A stretch of 64,000 nucleotides of DNA from contig JBJKZD010000009.1 in assembly GCA_045560765.1 (NCBI GenBank), positions 1,054,001 through 1,118,000 on the forward strand. The letters run 5' to 3'. This stretch comes from UBA9926 sp913064795 (lineage in GTDB: Bacteria; Pseudomonadota; Gammaproteobacteria; Pseudomonadales; Azotimanducaceae). Positions within the stretch are counted from its first letter, which is position 1; each line of letters begins with the position of its first letter. Below, piece by piece: positions 36,508 to 44,020 of the stretch. Both the position numbers and the translations under genes were made by a program. The notes under the pieces are model-generated. The model saw nothing but the letters and a program-made list of their open reading frames with translations, searched no databases and was not told where the DNA came from.

Positions 36508-37763
36508 TGAAAAATTTTGTCTTAATGCTGGTGTTCGTTTGGGGATCGAGTCTTGCGCTTGGGGACGTGTTAATTAAAGACGCGCGGTTGGTCAAAGATA
36601 ATGGTGAAACCGGGGATGTTCGTGATCTGCACATCAAGGATGGGCGCATCGTTGAAATCGGAGTGAATCTAAAGGGAACCGAAGAGACCGTGATCTTTGA
36701 CGCGATGGAGCGGGCGGTCACCGCTGGGTTGATTGATTCTGCAACGACCATCGGTTTAGCAGAAGTGAGCGGTTTGGGTGTGAGCTATGATGGCGAGGTC
36801 TCGGGCGATGATATGGCGGCTGGGTTTCAGGTTGCCCTCGCGCTCAACCCTGCTTCAACGTTAATACCCCTGGCATCAAACGATGGTATTACCCGAGGTA
36901 TTGTAGTGCCCGAACCAGGGGATAGTAATTTTGCTGGACAAAGTGCGTCAGTGCGGTTTGTACAGGGCCGCAATTTTTTGCAACGAGAAGACAATGGTTT
37001 GCACCTCTATCTCAGAGAGCGAGACCGCCGCTATGCGGGAGGGTCGCGGGCCAGAGCTTTGAGCTTGGCCGTCGATGCGCTAGAGGAGGCGGGTCGGTTT
37101 GACCGCCAACGTGAGGCTTTTGACAGCAACGAACTGCGTCCTTTTGCGATCGGGCTCGATGATCTGGAAACGCTGCTACGGGTTCGATCCGGCGCCATGC
37201 CGTTGGTTGTCCATGTTGATCGCGCGGCGGATATTCGCAACGTCGTAGATGCTTTTACTGCGTTTCCTGATCTGAGATTAATCCTAGCGGGTGCGGCGGA
37301 GGCTTGGAAAGTGACCGAGCGCCTTTTAGCGCATGATATTCCAGTGTTGATTAACGGGCTCGATAATTTGCCGCAGAATTTCGATCGACTGGGTGCGCGC
37401 TTGGACCAAGCCTACTTGCTGAGTTCCGCGGGCGTCCGTTTCGCGTTGATGTCCGGTTCTCCCTATTCTGAGTTTCGCTCCTTGACTCAAGCCGCCGGTG
37501 TTGCGGTGGCGAACGGGCTAGCTTGGGAGCAAGCACTTTTGGCGATCACTGCAGTGCCCGCAGAGATCTGGGGGTTGGAAGGCTTGGGTAAGATTGACCG
37601 TGGTGCGAAGGCCGATTTGGTGATTTGGAGCGGAGATCCTCTTGAAGTCAGTTCCGCGCCGATCGCCGTCATGGTCGATGGTGAGTGGGTTAATTTAGAA
37701 ACCCGCCAAGATCGTTTGGCCAAACGATATTTGGAGGTTCTAAACCTTGAAACAAAAGATTAG
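36507..37763 (+). CDS. exported amidohydrolase-like protein lacking the H-x-H site
   Basis: 418 residues with a signal peptide (KNFVLMLVFVWGSSLALG). The fold is that of an amidohydrolase: N-terminal RHLVKDNGETGDVRD-type composite domain, the late GLGKIDRGAKADLVIWSGDP, and a barrel between. But the place where the H-x-H motif belongs reads TAGLIDSATTIG, and no obvious Lys, His, His, Asp ligand set is found. It therefore looks like a metal-free, probably non-catalytic partner. The gene overlaps the active-looking amidohydrolase gene by one base, suggesting the two proteins are made together and may form a complex. Function unproven. Confidence 0.8.
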   Translation: MKNFVLMLVFVWGSSLALGDVLIKDARLVKDNGETGDVRDLHIKDGRIVEIGVNLKGTEETVIFDAMERAVTAGLIDSATTIGLAEVSGLGVSYDGEVSGDDMAAGFQVALALNPASTLIPLASNDGITRGIVVPEPGDSNFAGQSASVRFVQGRNFLQREDNGLHLYLRERDRRYAGGSRARALSLAVDALEEAGRFDRQREAFDSNELRPFAIGLDDLETLLRVRSGAMPLVVHVDRAADIRNVVDAFTAFPDLRLILAGAAEAWKVTERLLAHDIPVLINGLDNLPQNFDRLGARLDQAYLLSSAGVRFALMSGSPYSEFRSLTQAAGVAVANGLAWEQALLAITAVPAEIWGLEGLGKIDRGAKADLVIWSGDPLEVSSAPIAVMVDGEWVNLETRQDRLAKRYLEVLNLETKD

Positions 37764-37813
37764 ATTGATGCGGCTTTTTACCAGCAGAGCATTGGCACGG
37801 GGGTGACAGGGTG

Positions 37814-39157
37814 ATGAAACAGATAATAGAAAGCGTGATTCGAGGCGGGGTCGGTCTGATAGTGATGCTAGCGCCTTTATTGGCTTCGGCCGATGATGTT
37901 CCGGACCTTCAGCTTGAGGTCCAGCAGCATTACGACCGTGAGCTCAAAGACTTGTTTGAGCATTTTCATGCAAACCCAGAACTTTCCTTTGTTGAGTTCG
38001 AAAGCGCAGCGAACATTGCCAAGCGGCTTGAAGCAGTGGGGTTTGAGGTTCACACGGGGATTGCACAAACGGGGATTGTTGCCCTACTGCGTAACGGAGA
38101 GGGTCCCCTTGTCATGATGCGAGCAGACATGGATGCACTGCCAGTTAAAGAGTTAACGCAGTTGCCTTATGCCTCGACTGTGATGCAAAAAAACAGCGAA
38201 GGAGACCTGTTTCCTGTGATGCATGCCTGTGGTCACGATGTGCATATGACATCTCTGGTCGGGACGGCTCGCTACATGGCAGCGCATCAGGAAACCTGGG
38301 CAGGGACGTTGATGTTGATTGCTCAGCCGGCGGAGGAGTGGAAAGTGTCTGGCGCCGAGGCGATGCGTGCTGCCGGGATATGGGAACGGTTTGGCACCCC
38401 CGATTACGCGCTGGCTTTTCATGTTACCGCTGACCTTGAAGCGGGTCTGCTCTTTGCATCGACAGGCGCTGCTTACTCTGCAGTCGACTCGTTGGATATT
38501 ATTGTGCCTGGCATCGGTGCGCATGGCGCGAGCCCACACCGTGGGCGAGATCCCATTGTCATTGCATCTCAAATTGTGCTGGCCCTGCAAACGATCGTGG
38601 CCAGAGAGTTGTCGCCCAGAGAGCCAGGGGTGGTAACGGTGGGGGTCTTTAACGCGGGTAACAAACGCAATGTCATCGGTGAGGAAGCGCGACTCGAGCT
38701 GACGGTCAGGTCAGACTCTCGGGCGACTCGGACCAAGCTGCTTGCGGCCATTGAGCGAATCGCGGTTAACATAGGTCGTGCAGGCGGATTGCCTGATGAT
38801 CGGTTACCAAGAATCGAACTTAAGGGCGGAGTGCCTGTGACCGCCAATGACCCAGAATTAGCCGCGCGTGTTCTCATGGCCTGGGAGAAGCGGCTTGGGC
38901 CAGCGATGGTGACAACCTATGATCGAGAAGGTATGGGCGGGGAGGATTTTCCGTTTTTTACCCAGGCCCCCGATATTCCAAGCGTGTATTTTGCGGTGGG
39001 TGGAACAACCCTGGCCCGGTTTAAGGCATTTGCCGACCGGGGTGAAAGCTTACCTTCGCACCACTCCCCCTTGTTCGAAATCGAACCAAAATCATCGGTG
39101 ATCTCGGGAGTGCTGGGTACCGTGACCGCGCTGCAGGCGTTAATGCCCCAGCGTTAG
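37814..39157 (+). CDS. exported M20-family amidohydrolase/peptidase
   Basis: 447 residues with an N-terminal signal peptide ending near LASA-DD. Zinc/manganese ligands of the M20 family can be seen in MMRADMDALPV (Asp), HACGHDVHM (Cys/His), AQPAEEWKVSGAEAM (the catalytic Glu and metal Glu), FHVTAD and the late SHHSPLFEIEP (His). The Cys in HACGHD and the overall order are those of the aminoacylase-like, N-acyl-amino-acid hydrolase branch (IAA-amino acid hydrolase, HipO). ATG 37814; GTG 37811 is an alternative. It follows the two amidohydrolase genes on the same strand after 50 bases and may act with them in the periplasm. Confidence 0.88.
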   Translation: MKQIIESVIRGGVGLIVMLAPLLASADDVPDLQLEVQQHYDRELKDLFEHFHANPELSFVEFESAANIAKRLEAVGFEVHTGIAQTGIVALLRNGEGPLVMMRADMDALPVKELTQLPYASTVMQKNSEGDLFPVMHACGHDVHMTSLVGTARYMAAHQETWAGTLMLIAQPAEEWKVSGAEAMRAAGIWERFGTPDYALAFHVTADLEAGLLFASTGAAYSAVDSLDIIVPGIGAHGASPHRGRDPIVIASQIVLALQTIVARELSPREPGVVTVGVFNAGNKRNVIGEEARLELTVRSDSRATRTKLLAAIERIAVNIGRAGGLPDDRLPRIELKGGVPVTANDPELAARVLMAWEKRLGPAMVTTYDREGMGGEDFPFFTQAPDIPSVYFAVGGTTLARFKAFADRGESLPSHHSPLFEIEPKSSVISGVLGTVTALQALMPQR

Positions 39158-39240
39158 CTAAACTTAGAGTTGCGGCGAAGCAAGTGGTTGAGTTTTGGTG
39201 GCGCTTTGCCGGTCGGGTGTGCCTTGAACGGGCTCTTAAT

Positions 39241-40095
39241 CTAAGGCCGGAATAGTCCTAGACGTTTATTTTCTAGTCGCTGTCGTCGGTTCTCATCGCC
39301 GAGGCTCAAAAGTTGCGCCCGATTGTCAGGGCGAACTTCCATGAAGTTGCGGCGCCAATCATCTTGCTCTGACCAACGATGGGGTAGGGTCTCTAGGGCG
39401 CCGCCCTCTTCAGCAGCATAAAAAAGCGCCAGGGCTGCATCGACCGAACGTAGTTGCATTGCTGTATCGAAAGGTTTGCCTGCAGGATTGCCCAAAGGCA
39501 GATCGTTAAAAACGATCCTTGGCGTACCGGCTTGGGTGAGAATATCGAGGGCTGAGCCAAGAACCACGGTTGATATTCCGGCGTCTTCGAGGGTCCGTGC
39601 GGTCAAACCAACGGTTTGATGGCAGACGGGTCAGATCGGGATGAGGATTGCGAGGTCTACCGCATCCTCTAGGCAATGTGTTGCAATCAGTGGTGCGTCT
39701 TGGGTCAGCGTATGGCGCTGACTGTATTCTGTCGGCACAAAGTGAAATCTTGGGGCGAGACTCCCTAGGCTCCCATCCTCAACTCTCGAAGTGAGCGCTT
39801 GGATCGGGAAATAACTTTCCCGGTCGTTCGTATGGGTTGTTGTTTTATCCCAGGATAATTCCGATGTATCAAAGTGTTCAGGTATCTCATCCAGGGGATA
39901 GCTTTTGGCGGACCGGGTGGGTTTCGGGATCTGTGGTTCGACCACAGCCGTGGTGATGATTGCCAGTCTCGCGTCACCCAAGGGTTTTTGGGGTCTGGAG
40001 AACGGGATCGCGTTGTTATTGGCCCAACGATAGTCCCGCTCGAATCCTTGGGCACGATAGTAGTCTCGGGTCCGTTGTATGTATTCAATGTTCAT
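39241..40095 (-). CDS. GrdB/PrdB-family selenoprotein (in-frame UGA decoded as selenocysteine)
   Basis: Read through a TGA at 39631-39633, one frame runs from ATG 40095 to TAG 39241: 284 residues with position 155 as Sec. The flanking sequence LAILIPI-U-PVCHQTVGLTAR resembles the glycine/sarcosine/betaine and D-proline reductase subunit-B family (PF07355-type), in which a redox Sec or Cys occupies this position; here it would form a U-x-x-C pair with Cys158. Both halves match the family (YFPIQALTSRVEDGSLGSLAP before, PRIVFNDLPLGNPAGKPFD after, cited here as partial motifs). The ATG overlaps the tesB stop (ATGA). A SECIS-like hairpin follows the UGA. If the UGA were a stop, the product would end at residue 154 without its conserved active site. 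Confidence 0.85.
39595..39629 (-). promoter_or_regulatory. candidate bacterial SECIS element
   Basis: Starting two bases after the UGA on the transcript strand, the RNA can form CCG [UC] UGC [CA] UCAAACC (GUU) GGUUUGA [CC] GCA CGG. The upper stem has seven perfect pairs, the lower stems three and three. The apical loop begins 18 bases after the UGA with G, consistent with the known bacterial SECIS layout (apical loop about 16-37 bases from the UGA with a G at the first or second loop position). It lies inside the reading frame, as bacterial SECIS elements do. Confidence 0.75.
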
Positions 40096-40955
40096 GGATG
40101 TAATCGAATCAATCCTTCTTGTGCACAAGAGGCTACCAAGGTTCCGTTTTGATCAAAAAAAGTACCTCTGCTGAAACCTCTCGCGCCACCCGAATGTGGA
40201 CTGTCTTGATAGTACTGCAACCATTGATCTGTTTTAAAGGGCTGATGAAACCACATGGCATGGTCAAGGCTTGCGACTTGAAAATTGTCTTGCCGCCAAT
40301 TCACCGCATGGGGTCGATAGCTGGTGTCAATGAGCGTCATGTCCGAGGCGTACGCCAACAGACACTGATTCAAACGTAAGTCGTCTGGCATGGTATCGAC
40401 GGTTCTAATCCAAACGCTTTGTTCAGGGGGTAGCGGCTCTGGATCGATTTCATTGACCGGATTGACGTAACGCATTTCGATGGGGCGTGCGCGTTTTAAT
40501 AGGTCATTTTTTTCATCGGGATAGGCCTTGCAGTACTCCTCGATGAGCGAATCCTCGCTTCTGCAATCGGCCGGCTCTGGGCTGACTGGCGCATCAATCT
40601 GATGCTCAAGACCCTTCTCATTAACATGGAAGGAAGCGGACATGCTAAAGATCGCTTCACCTTTTTGGATGGCTTTAACCCGGCGAGTCGTGAAGCTCCG
40701 TCCGTCTCTTATGCGGTCGACCTGATAGAGAATAGGACACTGGGTATCTCCCGGGCGCAGAAAATAGCCATGAAGCGAGTGGGCAATGCGGTCTGGGTCT
40801 TCGACTGTTCGGTAGGCAGCGACCAAGGCTTGCCCGATGACTTGACCGCCATAGACGCGCTGCCAACCCTCATCAGGACTGACGCCGCGAAATAGATTCA
40901 TTTCGATGGGTTCTAGATCGAGTAATTCAAGAAGATCAGCGAGAGGCTTTTTCAT
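40092..40955 (-). CDS. tesB: acyl-CoA thioesterase II
   Basis: 287-residue double-hotdog thioesterase hydrolysing acyl-CoA to free acid. Motifs: VYGGQVIGQALVAAYRTV, SLHGYFLRPGD, GRSFTTRRVKAIQ, and in the second half SLDHAMWFHQPF and GFSRGTFFDQNGTLVAS, matching TesB. Its stop overlaps the start of the selenoprotein gene by four bases, so the two are translated together. It lies 75 bases behind the ahcY gene on the same strand, with a hairpin in the gap. Confidence 0.93.
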   Translation of the reverse strand: MKKPLADLLELLDLEPIEMNLFRGVSPDEGWQRVYGGQVIGQALVAAYRTVEDPDRIAHSLHGYFLRPGDTQCPILYQVDRIRDGRSFTTRRVKAIQKGEAIFSMSASFHVNEKGLEHQIDAPVSPEPADCRSEDSLIEEYCKAYPDEKNDLLKRARPIEMRYVNPVNEIDPEPLPPEQSVWIRTVDTMPDDLRLNQCLLAYASDMTLIDTSYRPHAVNWRQDNFQVASLDHAMWFHQPFKTDQWLQYYQDSPHSGGARGFSRGTFFDQNGTLVASCAQEGLIRLHP

Positions 40956-40968
40956 AGGGATGCTGCGT

Positions 40969-40997
40969 CGAAGTCGAGGGTATTGTCCTCGACTTCG
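40969..40997 (-). terminator. hairpin between ahcY and tesB
   Basis: Perfect 11-base inverted repeat: CGAAGTCGAGG at 40969-40979 and CCTCGACTTCG at 40987-40997, with a 7-base loop. It lies between the ahcY stop and the tesB start. There is no T-run after it on the transcript strand, so it may be a factor-independent terminator without a U-tract, an mRNA stabiliser or an attenuator. Confidence 0.5.
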
Positions 40998-41030
40998 CGC
41001 GCAAGTCCAACTTTATTTCTCAAGCAAGGG

Positions 41031-42392
41031 TTAGTACTTGTACTCCTCAAGTTTGAAGGGACCCTCAGTCGAGACATTAATGTAATCCGCTTGATTCTGA
41101 GTCAGACGAGTAATGGTGCCGCCGAACCCTTCCACCATGTACAGAGCCACTTCTTCATCCAGCGCTTTGGGCAGTACTTCGACCGTCACAGGTTGTCGTT
41201 GCTTGATGTCATGGCTCGCCCAAGCACGCTCATACAGGTACATCTGAGCAAGCACTTGATTGGCAAAAGAGCCGTCCATAATCCGTGATGGGTGACCTGT
41301 GGCGTTGCCAAGATTAACCAAGCGTCCCTCTGAGAGTAACAAGATGTAATCCGTTGGATCATCGCTTCTGAAAACTTTATCTACTTGAGGCTTCACTTCT
41401 TCCCAGCGCCAATTGTCCCGCATGAACTGCGTGTCAATTTCGGTGTCAAAGTGTCCAATGTTACAAACAATCGCATTTTTAGCGACGGTCGAGAGTAGGT
41501 TGGCATCGCAGACATGGACGTTGCCGGTACAGGTGACAATCAGATCGGTGCCTGCCATGAGTCGATGGTCAATATCCTCAATATTACCGGTGTTGATGCC
41601 GTTGACATAGGGAGAAACCACTTCGTAGCCGTCCATGCACGCTTGCATGGCGCAAATAGGATCAACCTCTGTCACTCGGACAATCATGCCTTCCTGCCGA
41701 AGGCTTTGCGCTGATCCTTTGCCGACATCGCCGTAGCCGATAACGAGGGCTTTCTTGCCGGCCATTAACATATCCGTCGCGCGTTTGACGGCGTCGTTGA
41801 GACTGTGCCGACAGCCATATTTGTTATCATTTTTTGATTTGGTGACTGAGTCATTGACGTTGATCGCGGGGACTTTCAATTCGCCGTCTCTGAGCATTTC
41901 TTGCAAACGATGAACGCCAGTTGTGGTTTCCTCGGTGATGCCATGGATTGCATCGAGCATTTCAGGATATTTGTTGTGTACCATCTCAGTCAGGTCGCCA
42001 CCATCATCTAAAATCATGTTGGCAGCCCATGGTTTGCCCTCAGACAAAATGGTCTGTTCGATACACCAGAAGAATTCTTCCTCGGTCTCGCCCTTCCAAG
42101 CAAACACCGGAATGCCGCTGGCAGCAATTGCAGCCGCGGCATGGTCTTGGGTAGAGAAAATATTACAAGATGACCAGCGCACATCTGCACCGAGTTCGAC
42201 CAACGTTTCGATGAGTACGGCGGTTTGTATCGTCATGTGGATACACCCCAAGATATTGGCGCCCGCGAGGGGTTGCTCAGCTTTGTATTTGGCGCGGAGC
42301 TTCATCAGCGCTGGCATTTCGGCTTCGGCGAGTGTGATCTCGGCGCGGCCATAATCCGCTAGATTGATATCGGCGACTTTATAATCGTTCAT
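41031..42392 (-). CDS. ahcY: S-adenosylhomocysteinase
   Basis: 453-residue cytosolic NAD-dependent enzyme cleaving SAH to adenosine and homocysteine. Text matches the family throughout: the N-terminal MTIQTAVLIETL, SSCNIFSTQDHAAAA, VIGYGDVGKGSAQSL (NAD-binding), CNIGHFDTEID, and the C-terminal TQNQADYINVSTEGPFK ending KLEEYKY with the terminal Lys-Tyr. It is 45 bases downstream of the ArsR-methyltransferase gene on the same strand, so the two are likely one transcript. Confidence 0.96.
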   Translation of the reverse strand: MNDYKVADINLADYGRAEITLAEAEMPALMKLRAKYKAEQPLAGANILGCIHMTIQTAVLIETLVELGADVRWSSCNIFSTQDHAAAAIAASGIPVFAWKGETEEEFFWCIEQTILSEGKPWAANMILDDGGDLTEMVHNKYPEMLDAIHGITEETTTGVHRLQEMLRDGELKVPAINVNDSVTKSKNDNKYGCRHSLNDAVKRATDMLMAGKKALVIGYGDVGKGSAQSLRQEGMIVRVTEVDPICAMQACMDGYEVVSPYVNGINTGNIEDIDHRLMAGTDLIVTCTGNVHVCDANLLSTVAKNAIVCNIGHFDTEIDTQFMRDNWRWEEVKPQVDKVFRSDDPTDYILLLSEGRLVNLGNATGHPSRIMDGSFANQVLAQMYLYERAWASHDIKQRQPVTVEVLPKALDEEVALYMVEGFGGTITRLTQNQADYINVSTEGPFKLEEYKY

Positions 42393-42437
42393 TAATGTTC
42401 CTTAAGTTCGGTTGCGAAGGTGAGTGTTTGTTGAAGG

Positions 42438-43412
42438 TTAGTGTTTATTAAAAATTCGAAGCTGGATTTGGAAGCCATTTTTGAGGCCCAAAAAGGCGCT
42501 CTGGCCACGCAGAAACCCGCTTGATTCGGCCCACTGATCGAGGTCCACAGGCTCAAAACCTAGCCATAGGTCGCCGCAAATATCTCTGGCCCAATCTTGC
42601 TGATGCGGGCATAAGTCAACAAGCAGCAAACGGCCAGAGGGCGCTAGAAGTTCTGCCGCTGTTTGAAAAAACGCAGAAGGCGACGGCAGGTGGTGAAGCA
42701 CCATGTTGCAGACCAATAGGTCTGCGGGAAAATCGAGGTTTAGGCGCTCATAGTCTTCAAGCAAGAAGCTGACATTGGTCAGTTGTTCGTGCTCCGCGAG
42801 AGCGCGGGTTTTATTCAGCATGGGCTCGGCATTGTCAACAACCATGACGGATTTAAAGTGTGTGCACAGAAGTTTGAGCAAAGGACTGTCGCCAGCGCCA
42901 ATCTCTAGGACCCGGGTGCTTTGCGGCATTTTTTCGTTGCCGATGAGATCCCCCACGCAACCTGCGTAGTGCGCGTAGGAAGTAATGAGTTCTTGATTCT
43001 CTTGAAGATCAGCGGCGCAGCGCTTGAAGAATTCTGCGGATTGGTGACTACGCTCGTCGTACACTTCGCGCCGCTTGGCCTCAAGTGCATCCGACAGTTT
43101 AAGATCATCGAGGGTTTCGAGGAAGGCTCGGGTCAGTTCATTGAGGCTGTCCTCGGGTGCGAGCATCGCTCTGCGGTAGAATATAGAGGTTCCTTCACGC
43201 TTGGTTTCGAGTAGCCCCGCAGCCGTCAGAATCTTGAGATGATGGCTCATCCCCGACTGGGGTGTTGTGGTAATGTGACAGAGTTCAAAGACACCAAATG
43301 AGTTGTCTTTAAGTAACCGCAGGATGTCCAGCCTGAGCGGGTCTGCGACGGCTTTTCCAAAGGCAAGAAGCGCTGTGGGAGTTTGTGTAGGGGGTAATGA
43401 CGCGGCTTTCAT
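42438..43412 (-). CDS. ArsR-type regulator fused to a SAM-dependent methyltransferase domain (SahR-like)
   Basis: 324 residues: an N-terminal winged-helix ArsR domain (residues about 15-95, DPLRLDILRLLKDNSFGVFE and TPQSGMSHHLKILTAAGLLE, each within the limit as motifs) and a C-terminal methyltransferase-like domain with VLEIGAGDSPLL (SAM-binding) and VVDNAEPMLNK. The HTH cysteine pair of metal-sensing ArsR members is not seen. Family knowledge: ArsR-methyltransferase fusions beside ahcY are the SahR type, which senses SAH and represses methionine-cycle genes. It is upstream of ahcY on the same strand, and its promoter side has two strong palindromes. Confidence 0.85.
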   Translation of the reverse strand: MKAASLPPTQTPTALLAFGKAVADPLRLDILRLLKDNSFGVFELCHITTTPQSGMSHHLKILTAAGLLETKREGTSIFYRRAMLAPEDSLNELTRAFLETLDDLKLSDALEAKRREVYDERSHQSAEFFKRCAADLQENQELITSYAHYAGCVGDLIGNEKMPQSTRVLEIGAGDSPLLKLLCTHFKSVMVVDNAEPMLNKTRALAEHEQLTNVSFLLEDYERLNLDFPADLLVCNMVLHHLPSPSAFFQTAAELLAPSGRLLLVDLCPHQQDWARDICGDLWLGFEPVDLDQWAESSGFLRGQSAFLGLKNGFQIQLRIFNKH

Positions 43413-43418
43413 GTAAGC

Positions 43419-43440
43419 TATATCAAAATTTTTCGATATA
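43419..43440. promoter_or_regulatory. palindromic operator candidate 1 for the ArsR-MTase/ahcY operon
   Basis: TATATCAAAATTTTTCGATATA: 22 bases symmetric at nine of eleven positions, with perfect outer arms TATATC/GATATA. It starts six bases before the ArsR-methyltransferase ATG (read in the + direction), so an ArsR dimer bound here would block transcription or initiation. Confidence 0.6.
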
Positions 43441-43471
43441 TTAATGGCATTCTTGGAAAAAGCAACTCAAT

Positions 43472-43487
43472 ATCAAAATATTTTGAT
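43472..43487. promoter_or_regulatory. palindromic operator candidate 2
   Basis: ATCAAAATATTTTGAT, a perfect 16-base palindrome 32 bases from the first candidate and sharing ATCAAAAT with it. It is 19 bases before the start of the divergent unknown gene, so this regulator may also control that gene. Confidence 0.6.
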
Positions 43488-43505
43488 TTATATAAGGGAG
43501 GCCTC

Positions 43506-44018
43506 TTGTCATCGATCCGCCAAATACAAGCCAAGTACGATGCTGAAGAAGACCGCTTGCTTTTGCGTGTCGGTACCGAACTTGATGAGGCTCATGGCAT
43601 TTGGCTGACTCGCCGCTACTTGCAATTGGTTTTAACGGCTTTGGCGCAGTACGCTGATGCAGACCCTGACGTGGGGGTCCATGAATCACCGTCCGATCGC
43701 CAGGATATTAAGGATTGGAAAGCCCGTCAGGCCCTAGGTAAGGCAAATTTTGATACCCCCTTTGAAGCCGACAATGATCCCCCACCTTCTGGCCTGTTGA
43801 ATGCGCCATTGGCGTATAAGCTCAATTATCGAATCGCGAAGAATCAGCTTTACCTGACCTTGCTGCCCAAACAGGGCGAAGGGTTCAACATTGCACTGAA
43901 TCATGAAGTTGCTGCTTCAATGACCGCGATTTTACAGGCAGCGGCTGCCAAAGCAGACTGGCGAATCAACCCACCTCTTGATCCTGTCTCTCAGCAGAAT
44001 CTCAAGATCATCAATTAA
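43506..44018 (+). CDS. conserved protein of unknown function, divergent from the ArsR-MTase gene
   Basis: 170 residues, soluble, no signal peptide or membrane span. I do not recognise a named domain, but AEEDRLLLRVGTELDE followed by WLTRRYLQLVLTAL looks like a widespread proteobacterial family with an R-hydrophobic-W-L-T-R-R core. A proline-rich low-complexity stretch (DTPFEADNDPPPSG) interrupts the middle. TTG start with GGGAGG about seven bases upstream. The shared palindromes suggest it is co-regulated with the SAH-recycling operon, but no role can be proposed from sequence alone. Confidence 0.75.
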   Translation: MSSIRQIQAKYDAEEDRLLLRVGTELDEAHGIWLTRRYLQLVLTALAQYADADPDVGVHESPSDRQDIKDWKARQALGKANFDTPFEADNDPPPSGLLNAPLAYKLNYRIAKNQLYLTLLPKQGEGFNIALNHEVAASMTAILQAAAAKADWRINPPLDPVSQQNLKIIN

Positions 44019-44020
44019 AC

